A program made the position numbers and the translations under genes. From Jejubacter sp036620675 (lineage in GTDB: Bacteria; Pseudomonadota; Gammaproteobacteria; Enterobacterales; Enterobacteriaceae), in the NCBI GenBank assembly GCA_036620675.1, contig JAZHEE010000010.1: a DNA stretch of 64,000 nucleotides. One strand, written 5' to 3'. Shown in pieces: positions 51,235 to 61,900 of the stretch (position 1 is its first letter; the number at the start of each line of letters is the position of its first letter). The notes under the pieces were generated by a model. It searched no databases. It saw only the letters and a program-made list of their open reading frames with translations, and had not been told where the DNA came from.

Positions 51235-52896
51235 ATGAAGCCTCTGTACCCGGCAGTGCTGTTGTTGGCCCTCAGCCAGTCAGTATCCGCCGCCTTTATG
51301 TCACCCGCCGACAGAGACAGCATTGAACAGCAACAACAGCAGTTACTGCGCCAGAGCCAGCAGCAGCGAGATGCGCTGGAGCAGGTGACGCCCCTTCCCA
51401 AAACCGCCATACCGAATAAACCCGAAGCCCTCAAAGGCCCCTGTTTTACCATCAATAACATCTCTCTTGATGGAGCCACGCTGATAAATGCGCGCCAGCA
51501 ACAAAAACTGCTCTCGCCGTGGCGCGGTCAGTGCCTGGATATGGCACGTATTAACCAGCTTACCAACGCCGTTTCCGACTGGTATATCAGCCGGGGCTAT
51601 ATCACCAGCCGCGCTTTTCTGACCGAACAGGATTTACGCTCCGGTGAGTTGCACCTCGCAATACTCGAAGGGCGACTCGAAAAAATCAGGATGGATGGTG
51701 CGCCCGAACGCGAACTGAAAATGACCTTTCCGGGGCTGGAAGGGCGGGTGTTAAACTTGCGCGATATTGAGCAGGGCATGGAGCAAATTAACCGCACGCG
51801 CACCACGCCGGTACAGATTGAAATATTACCGGGTAGCAAACAGGGCTGGTCGATTGTTCATCTGACGGCGACACCTGAATTTCCGCTTTCTGCCTCCGTC
51901 AGTTTCGACAACAGCGGGCAAAAAAGTACCGGCGTCGGGCAGATTAATGCTGGTCTGACAGGGAATAACCTGCTGGGTCTGGCAGATAGCTGGTTCGTCA
52001 GCGGCGGGCGCAGCAGCGCATTTTCAAATTTGAAGGATGCACAGAACTTTGCCGCCGGTGTCAGTATCCCCTACGGCTACAGCCTGCTGGACTACAGCTA
52101 TAGCTGGAACAACTACCTCAGTACTATCGACAACAACGGCTACCTCTGGCGTTCCAGCGGTGACACCGAAACCCACCGCGTCAATCTCTCGCACGTGTTG
52201 TTCCGCAACGGTGATATCAAAACCGGTGTGTCTGTCGGCCTGAGCCACCGCAGCAACCGCAATTATCTCGATGATGTCCTGTTACAGAGCAGCAGCCGCA
52301 AGCTCACCAGCCTGCTATTTGGCCTGAACCACACCCAGAAAATGTTCGGTGGCGTGGCGACGTTTAACCCGACCTTCAGCCACGGCATGCCGTGGCTCGG
52401 TGCCGAAAGTGACGGCAATAAAAACGGTGACCTGCCAAAAGCCGAATTCCGCAAATGGAGCCTCAACGCCAGCTTCCAGCGCCCCGTTGCAGAAAACCTG
52501 TGGTGGCTCGCCAGTGTCTACGGGCAGTGGACGCCAGACCGCCTGTACGGCAGCGAACGGATGACCCTCGGCGGCGAAAGCTCGGTGCGCGGCTTTAAAG
52601 AGCAGAGCATTTCCGGTGACAACGGTGCCTACTGGCGAAATGAACTCAACTGGGTCCTATTCACGCTGCCGGTTATCGGCCAGGTGAGCGCGCTGGCGGC
52701 TCTCGACGGCGGCTGGCTGCATTCCGACAGGCTCGATCCTTACTCGGCGGGCACGCTCTGGGGCACCGCCGCCGGGCTGAGTACCGCCAGTGGACATGTG
52801 TCCACCTCGTTTACCGTCGGATTACCTCTGGTTTACCCGGACTGGCTCGGTCCGGATCACGTCAGCATTTACTACCGCGTTGCCGTCGCGTTTTAA
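51235..52896 (+). CDS. cdiB: CdiB two-partner secretion outer membrane transporter
   Basis: A 553-residue Omp85/TpsB-family transporter that exports and displays CdiA. A Sec signal peptide covers about residues 1-20 (LYPAVLLLALSQSVSAAF), then a Gln-rich N-terminal helix (EQQQQQLLRQSQQQRDALEQ). Two POTRA domains follow (CFTINNISLDGATLI; YISRGYITSRAFLTEQDLRSGEL), then a 16-strand barrel with the conserved loop-6 motif SSVRGFKEQ and a C-terminal aromatic strand (VSIYYRVAVAF). It starts behind AGGATTAGGG and is followed 12 bases later by cdiA, the order cdiBAI typical of Enterobacteriaceae. Confidence 0.95.
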   Translation: MKPLYPAVLLLALSQSVSAAFMSPADRDSIEQQQQQLLRQSQQQRDALEQVTPLPKTAIPNKPEALKGPCFTINNISLDGATLINARQQQKLLSPWRGQCLDMARINQLTNAVSDWYISRGYITSRAFLTEQDLRSGELHLAILEGRLEKIRMDGAPERELKMTFPGLEGRVLNLRDIEQGMEQINRTRTTPVQIEILPGSKQGWSIVHLTATPEFPLSASVSFDNSGQKSTGVGQINAGLTGNNLLGLADSWFVSGGRSSAFSNLKDAQNFAAGVSIPYGYSLLDYSYSWNNYLSTIDNNGYLWRSSGDTETHRVNLSHVLFRNGDIKTGVSVGLSHRSNRNYLDDVLLQSSSRKLTSLLFGLNHTQKMFGGVATFNPTFSHGMPWLGAESDGNKNGDLPKAEFRKWSLNASFQRPVAENLWWLASVYGQWTPDRLYGSERMTLGGESSVRGFKEQSISGDNGAYWRNELNWVLFTLPVIGQVSALAALDGGWLHSDRLDPYSAGTLWGTAAGLSTASGHVSTSFTVGLPLVYPDWLGPDHVSIYYRVAVAF

Positions 52897-52908
52897 AGGA
52901 TTATTACC

Positions 52909-55900
52909 ATGCACCAGCCTCCCGTTCGCTTAACGTATCGTCTGCTCAGCTATCTGGTGAGCGCCCTGCTGGCAGGCCAGCCATTGCTGCCTGCGGTTGC
53001 GGCGGTGATTACCCCGCAGAACGGGGCAAAAATGGACAAAGCGGCGAACGGCGTGCCGGTGGTGAACATCAATACGCCGAACGGGGCGGGAATTTCGCAC
53101 AACCAGTTTAAGGATTACAACGTTGGCAAAGAGGGACTTATCCTCAACAACGCCACGGGCAAACTGAACCCGACGCAGCTCGGCGGGCTGATTAACGGCA
53201 ACGCCAACCTGAAAGCAGGCAGGGAAGCGAAAGGCATCGTCAACGAAGTGACCGGCGGCAACCGTTCACAGCTCAACGGTTACACTGAAGTGGCGGGCAA
53301 GGCGGCGAACGTGATGGTGGCGAACCCGTACGGCATCACCTGTAACGGCTGCGGGTTTATCAACACCCCGCAGGCCACCCTGACCACCGGTAAGCCGGTT
53401 TTTGATGCCAGCGGTAATTTACAGGCGCTGGATGTGAAAGGTGGCAGTATCACCATCGAAGGAAAAGGGATAGATGCCAGCGGCAGCGATGCGCTGTCCA
53501 TCATCTCGCGCGCCACCGAAGTGAATGCCGCCATCCACGCGAAGGATTTAAAGGTCATTGCTGGCGCGAATCGCGTTAACGCGGACGGCAGCGTACAGGC
53601 GCAGCAGGGGGAAGGCACTGCACCAACCGTAGCGGTTGATACCGGCGCGCTGGGCGGGATGTACGCTAACCGTATTCATCTGGTGTCCAGCGAGAAAGGC
53701 GTCGGGGTGAACCTCGGCGACCTCAATGCCCGCCAGGGGGATATCACCCTCGATGCCAGTGGCAAGCTCACCGTGCATAACAGCCTTGCCAGCGGTGCTA
53801 TCACGGCCAAAGGCCAGAACATTGCTTTCACCGGCGACCATAAAGCCGGCGGTAATATCAGCCTGAACAGCCAGAGCGATATCGCGCTCAGCAACGGCTC
53901 ACTGAACAGCGACGGCGACCTGGTGCTCAATGCCAGCGGCACGATTTCCCACGCGAATGAAAAGCTGACTGCCGGGGGCGATGCGACGCTTGCCGCGAAA
54001 CATATCCGCCAGGATGCGGCGAGCCAGATTAACGCCGCGCGGAATATCGCGGCTAAAGCCAGTGACTCACTCACCACGCAAGGCCAGAATACCGCCGGAC
54101 AAAACCTGACGGTAAGCGCCACCACCCTGACCCAGGACGGCAGGCTGCTGGCAAAAGGCAGCACACAACTCAATGCCGGTACGCTGACGAACAGCGGTTC
54201 TGTTCAGGGTAACCAGCTCGCCATCAACAGCACTTCCCTCAACAACAGTGGTTCGCTGCTGAGTGGCGGCAACCTGACCGTCAATACCAATGATTTAACC
54301 CAGAGCGGCAGCACCGGCGCGAAAGGTAAAACGGATATCACCGCCAGCGGGAAGCTGACGAATACCGGCTCGCTGGCGAGCGACGATACGCTGACGCTGA
54401 AAGCGCAAAACGTGACGCAGAACGGCACGCTCTCCGGCGGCAAAGGGCTGACGGTTAGTGCGCAGACCCTGACCTCCGGTAAAAACAGCGTTACCCACAG
54501 TGACGGCACGGTGGCGCTGAATACCACCACCGCCACGCTCGACGGGGAAACCAGCGCGGGTGGCGATATCCGCCTGCAAAGCGACACGCTCAGCACCGCC
54601 GCCACGGCGCAGGTGTTGAGCAGTAACAGCCTCATGATCGACACACACGTTGCCACGCTTACCGGCACCCAGGCGGCACAGAAGGCAATAACGATTAATG
54701 CCCGTGAAAAGCTGACCCACAGTGGCAAAAGCAGTGCGGAGACGGTCACGCTGGCCGCACCGGAACTGAATAACAGCGGCAGCGTGGTGGCTTCAGCGCT
54801 CACCACCAGCTCACAGACGCTGACCAACAGCGGTCAGTTGCAGGGCAATGCACTGCTGGCGCTGCACACCGACAGGCTGAACAATTTACAGGATGGCACA
54901 CTTTACAGCACAGGTGCACTGACGCTGGATATCCCGGATATCACCAGCCAGGGCGTGATAGCCAGCGATGCCACCATCGCGCTTCACGGGCAGCGTTTCA
55001 GCAACAGCGGCCAGTTACTTGGCAGCGCACTCTCACTTGATGTGAATACGCTGAATAACAGCGGCGTGCTGCAAAGTGACTCCCTGCTGACCCTGAACAG
55101 CGACACATTCAGCAATGCCCCGGAAGGGACGGTATACAGCGCGGGTGCGATGACACTGCACGGTGCTGATATCCACAACCAGGGGCAGATAGTCAGTGAC
55201 GCCGCGCTTACCCTTCAGGGGCAGCGTACGGATAACAGTGGAAAGGTTATCGGCAACAGCCTGGCCCTTAACAGCAGTACGCTGACTAACGACGGCCTGT
55301 TGCAGGGGACGGATACCCTGGTGCTTGCCGGGGACACACTTTCGCAGGGCGCTGACGGTCGCTGGCTGACGGCGGGTGACCTTGATATTACCGCTCAGCA
55401 GCTCACTACCGCCGGGACCACCCAGGGGCAGGACCTCAGCGTCAACGGTGCAGACTGGAGTAATACGGGCTCACTCCTCGCGACGGGCAACCTGAACAGC
55501 ACCCTGACAAACTCGCTGCTCAATAGCGGCGACCTGATGAGTCAGGGCAATTTCACTCTCAGCGCCCCGACACTCACCAACAACGGCAACCTGCTTTCCT
55601 CTGGCGGGATGAGCCTGACCGGCAGGACGCTCAGCAACAGCGGCACGCTTCAGGGCAGCACGCTCAGTCTTACCCAGGACAGCATCGGTAACCAGGGCAC
55701 CGTTACCGGCCTGAACGGCCTGACGCTGAACAGCGCAGACGCACTGAACAACAGCGGCGACCTGCTGAGCCAGCAGGCGCTGACTGTCACCGCAGGCGAC
55801 ATCACCAACAGCGGCAGATTACAGGGCCAGAACATCACCGTAGACGGCAGTAGCCTGACCAACAGCGGTGCGATTCAGAGTGCGCTGGATTTAGCGCTGA

Positions 55901-58900
55901 CCCTGAGCGGCGACGTGACAGCCATCACCGGCAGCAAAATCACCGCCCTGGGCGACGCCCGCCTGACCGGCAAAGCGCTGAGCAACCAAGGATTAATCAG
56001 TGCCAAAACGCTAGCGGTGAAAGGGGATTCACTGACCAACAGCGGCGAAATCAGCGGCGTGAACGGCCTGGGCGTGACGCTCAGCGGTAACCTGCAACAG
56101 CAGGGCAAAATGCTGACCGGCGGGCTGCTTAACGTCAAAGCTCAGGACATCAGCAACAGCGGACAACTCCAGGGCGCGGATACGCGAATTAACGCCCGCT
56201 CGCTCAGCAACAGCGGACGCGTGCAGGGTGACAGCGGCCTGACGCTCACCCTGCTGAATGCCCTGACCAACCAGAGCAGCGGCATTATTCTCAGCCAGAA
56301 TGCACTCAGCATCACGGCACCATCATTCACCAACGATGGCACCATTCAGGGCAACGGCAAAACCACGCTTAACGCCACCGCACAGACGCGTAATAACGGC
56401 AAAATCCTCTCCGGCGATGACCTGAGCTTCACCACGCCGGACTACAGCGGCAGCGGCTGGTTGCAGGCCACGAACCTGGTGCTGAACGTGGCGAAGCTTG
56501 CCAGCAACGGCACGGTGATGGCGACGAACCAGGCGACGCTCACCGGTAACAGTCTGACCAACGGCGGCACCGTCCAGGCCGCACAACTGAACGTCAACAC
56601 GCAGACCGTCACCAGCAGCGGCACGCTGCTCGGCAACCAGAGCCTGAAGATTAAAGGCGAGTCGCTCAATAATACCAACGGTAAGGTCTTCAGCGGCGGC
56701 GATATGGTTGCTGAACTGGCCACGCTCAGTGGCGCAGGCCAGTTAGTTGCACTCGGCAACCTGACGCTGAAACTGGTCAACAGCCTGACCACCCAGGGCG
56801 TTATCGCCGCGAACAAGCAGCTCTCTGTCAGCAGCCAGGGCGACATCACCAACGGTACCACATTGCAGGGCAACGGCATCACGCTGAATGCCACCGGCAC
56901 ACTCATCAACAACGGGCAACTGACCGCCGGAACGGGTACCACATCGCTGAACGGTAGCCAGATTGCCATGAATGCCAGCGGCAGTTTGCAGGCAGGCGGC
57001 GACGTCAGCCTGACCAGCCGGGGCAATATCACCCTCGAAGGCTTTACCGGCACGGCGGGTAGCCTGGCACTGACGGCAGCGAGGTCAATCATCAACACCG
57101 CCCTGCTGTATGCGGGGAATAATCTGTCGCTGTTTGCCAGCAGCATTCAGAACCTGCGCGGCGATATGCTGGCGGGCAATAACCTGGTGATGCAGAAAGA
57201 CACCAGCGGGGCGGCGAATACTGAGGTGATTAATCGTTCCGGCAGTATTGAGACAGTCAATGGCAACATCAGCATCAACACCGCAAACCTTCTGAATACC
57301 CGTGACGGTCTGAAGGTGGACACCTCATACCAGGAGTTTATGCCGTCTGACCAGTCATGGTTGCATGTTTCCTATGTGTCTCTCGGTGAAGATAACCTTG
57401 GGGTGGCATCGGATACCCTGTGTACCGGAGGCGTGAATACCCACTGTACGACTTCTCACTGGCTGGTACCGGCTTTCACCTACGATGAAAAAACGGTGCT
57501 GGTGAATCAGAAAGAAACGACCGTCACCGCGAACGGTGGGGCAGGTCGTATTGCTTCCGGCAACAATCTGACGGTGAACGCCGGTACACTGACCAATGAA
57601 TCCAGCTACCTGCTGGCAAACGGTGATATCACCCTGCACGGAGGCACCCTGAATAATGCTTCTGCTGAAGCCGGCAAGTGGTCGACCTGGGAGAAATTTA
57701 CCTGGAGTTGTGAACCATATTGCACCACCGATTACGATCCGTTCCCCAGAGGGCAGACCGTGGAAGGGTGGCTGAAAGCCAAGAAGGAGAATGCGGATAA
57801 GGGGATCGCCTATGATTTTGCAGATATCTGGACTGATTACGCGGCAGATAACCAGCAATACCGGGCGGTGATCCAGGCGGGTGGCAACGTCAACGCAACA
57901 TTCACCAACGACATCAGCAATACCAACAGCACCGCCCACGCGGGCAAAATCAGCAACACCATCACAAAACCTGACCTGAATACGCCTTCGGCGCAGAACA
58001 TCGGTGGCGGTGCGGGCCCGCAGGCGCTGACGGATGCTGGAACTCAGGCGATTACTGGCCCGGACTGGCAGGACACCACTGCCAGCCAGACTATCGGCGG
58101 CGGCACGGGGCTGGTGCCAGGTGGTATCGACAGCAACTACCCGCTCCCCTCCGGCAACAATGGTTACTTTGTGCCGTCGACCGATCCGGACAGCCCGTAT
58201 CTGATCACCGTTAACCCTAAACTCGACGGCCTCGGTCAGCTCGACCCGTCGCTGTTTGGCGATTTGTATAAGCTGCTCGGTATGAACCCGGGCGCGGCCC
58301 CGCGCGAGACGGGCAGCCAGTACACTGATGTAAACCAGTTCCTTGGCTCGTCGTACATGCTTGACCGGCTCCATCTGAACCCGGACAAGGACTACCGCTT
58401 CCTTGGCGATGCGGCCTTTGATACGCGCTATGTCAGCAACACTGTGCTGAACCAGACCGGGACGCGCTATATCAACGGACTCGGCTCTGACCTCGACCAG
58501 ATGCGCTACCTGATGGACAGTGCGGCAGATGCACAGACCTCGCTCGGCCTGAAGTTTGGCGTGGCGTTGACGGCTGACCAGGTGGCGGCGCTCGACCACA
58601 GCATTCTGTGGTATGAAAGTGCCACCATCAACGGACAGACCGTGATGGTGCCGAAAGTGTATCTGTCGCCAAAAGACGTGACGGTACAGAGCGGCAGCGT
58701 AATCAGCGGCAACAACGTGCAACTGGCGGGCAGCAACGTCACCAACAGCGGCAGTTCGCTGCTGGCGCAGAACGGGCTTACCATCGACAGCAGCAACAGC
58801 CTCAGCAACCTTAACGCCGGGCTTATCAGCGCCGGTGGCGGGCTGAACCTGAGCGCGCTGGGCGATATCAACAATATTAGCTCGTCCATCAGCGGTAAAA

Positions 58901-61900
58901 CCGTGCAACTGGAAAGCACGGGCGGCAGCATCAACAACATCACGCAGGCACAGCAGTGGAGTGTGGGCGACGACAGCCGTCGCGGAAACGTCCACGTCAG
59001 CGGCACCGACGTCGGCCAGACCGCCTCCATCAGCGCCAGCGACGGCCTGTACATGGATGCGGCGAACGACATCAACATCACCGGCGCGAAGGTGGCCGCA
59101 GGCGGCGACCTCGCGATGGGGGCAGGTAACAACATCAATATCGCCGCCAATCAGATTACCAACAGCAGCAGCCAGTCCGGCTTCTGGCGTCAGAAAGACA
59201 CATCATCGTCGTCCACCTCGAACCAGGGCAGCAGCATCATGGCGGGCGGTAACGCGCTGATGCAGGCAGGCCACGACCTGAATGTGACGGCCAGCCACCT
59301 CGATGCAGGCAAAACCGCGCAACTGGTAGCAGGTAATGACCTCAAACTTAACTCGGCAGGCAACGGGCAGAACAGCCGCACGGGCGGCAGCGAAAGCCAT
59401 CAGAGCAGTGCGGACAGAACCACGCTTTCAGCGGGCGATAACGTGACGCTGGTCGCCGGGCGGGACGTTACCAGCCAGGCGGCGGGTATCGCGGCTGAGA
59501 AAAATGTCGGTATTCAGGCCGGACGTGACGTGAATCTGCTGGCGGAAGAAACCGTGACCGGCAGTAGCTCGCATAGCAAGAAGAAAACCGTTATCGACGA
59601 GTCCGTGCGCCAGCAGGGCTCCGAAATCGCAAGTTCTGGCAACACCACGATTATCGCCGGACGTGATGTGAACAGCGAAGCCGCACATGTGACCGCCAGC
59701 GGCGATATCGGCGTGGCGGCAGGCCGTGACGTGAACCTGACCACCGCGACGGAAAGTGAGTACCACTACAAAGAGCAGACGAAGACCAAAAAAGGGTTCC
59801 TCAGCAAGAAAACAACTCACACCATCGAGGAAGACAGTGCGACGCGTGAAGCAGGCACGCTGCTTTCCGGTGATAACGTCACCGTGCAGGCAGGCAACAA
59901 CCTGCTGGTGAAAGGCTCCTCCGTGGTGGGCGACAACACCGTGGCGCTGGGGGCGGGCAACAACATCGATATCGTGGCGGCCACCAACACCGATTCTTCG
60001 TGGCGCTTTAAAGAAGAGAAGAAGAGCGGCCTGATGGGCAGCGGCGGTATCGGCTTCACCATCGGCAGCAGCAAGACCACCCACGACCTGCGCGAGGCAG
60101 GCACCACACAAAGCCAGAGCTTCAGCACCGTCGGCTCGACGGGCGGTAACGTGGTGATTGCGGCCGGAAACCAGGCGCACATTGGTGGCGCAGACCTGAT
60201 TGCCGGGAAGGACATGAGCCTCAGCGGCAGCAGCGTCATCATCGACCCCGGCCACGACAAACGCACCCGCGATGAAACCTTCGAGCAGAAGAAAAGTGGG
60301 CTGACGTTGGCGCTGTCGGGCACCGTTGGCAGCGCGATTAATAACGCCGTCACCGCAGCGCAGGACACTAAAGAGGAGAGTGACGGTCGCCTCAAAGCCC
60401 TTCAGGCCACTAAAACGGTCCTCTCCGGCGTGCAGGCCGGGCAGGCGGCTGAGGCAGCTAACCTGACAGCCGACCCGAATGCGATGGGGGTTGCCCTCTC
60501 GCTGACCACGCAGAAATCGAAATCGCAGCAACATGCAGAGAGCGATGCGGTGGCGGGCAGTACGCTGAACGCGGGCAATAACCTCTCCATCACCGCGAAC
60601 GGAAAAGGCAAAGGCCCGAACAGCGGCGATATCGTGATTGCCGGAAGCCAGATTAAAGCGGGTGGCGACACGCTGCTGGATGCGAAGCACGACGTCATTC
60701 TCAGTGGCGCGGCCAACACTCAGCAGACCACGGGTAAAAACAGCAGCAGCGGCGGTGGTGTCGGGGTGAGCATTGGTGCGGGTGGCGGCAGCGCAGGTAT
60801 CAGCGTGTTTGCCAACGTCAACGCGGCAAAAGGCAAGGACAAAGGCAACGGCACCGACTGGACTGAAACCACGATAGACAGCGGCAAAACCGTGACCATT
60901 AAGAGCGGGAACGACACCGTGCTCAACGGGGCGCAGGTCAACGGCAACAAAATTATCGCCGACGTGGGCCACGACCTGCTGATGCGCAGCCAGCAGGACA
61001 GCAACAGCTACGACAGCAAACAAACCAGCGTGGCGGCAGGTGGCAGCTTCACCTTCGGCAGCATGACGGGCTCCGGCTACATCTCTGCCAGCCAGGATAA
61101 GATGAAGAGCCGCTTTGACTTGGTAGCCGAACAGACCGGGCTGTATGCGGGCAATGGCGGCTTCGATATCACCGTCGGCAACCACACTCAGCTTGATGGT
61201 GCGGTTATCGCTTCCACGGCGACGGCAGATAAAAACAGCCTCGATACCGGGACGCTGGGCTTCAGCGACCTGCACAACGAGGCTGATTTTAAAACCTCAC
61301 ACTCCGGCATCAGCCTGAGTGGTGGCGGCAGCTTCGGGGATAATTTCCAGGGCAACATGCCGGGCGGGATGATTTCTGCTGCGGGCAACAGCGGTCATGC
61401 TGAAGGCACCACCCAGGCCGCTATCGCGAACGGTACTCTCACCATCCGCGACAAGGAGAACCAGAAGCAGGACGTGGCGAACCTGAGCCGCGATACCGAA
61501 CATGCCAACGACAGCATCAGCCCAATCTTCGACAAGAAGAAAGAGCAGAACCGTCTGAAGGAAGTGGGCCTTATCAGCGACATTGGTAGCCAGGCGGCAG
61601 ATATTGCCCGGACGCAGGGTGAAATTAATGCGCTGAATGAAGCGAAGAAAACCTACGGCGACCTGCCAGCCAACGCAACGGAAGAACAGCGGCAGGCTTA
61701 TCTGGCTAAACTGCGTAACTCGCAGGCCTACAAGGACGAAATGCAGAAGTACGGTACCGGCAGCGATATGCAGCGCGGTATCCAGGCGGCGACGGCTGCA
61801 TTGCAGGGCCTGGCGGGCGGCAATATGGCAGGCGCGCTGGCCGGGGCTTCGGCACCGGAGCTGGCGAATATCATCGGTCACCACGCGGGGATTGATGACA

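Noticed and set aside
59428..61275. 615-codon minus-strand ORF opposite cdiA
   Set aside because: Antisense to repetitive, GC-biased FHA-repeat coding sequence; amino acid composition is Arg/His/Ala-rich without recognisable domains.
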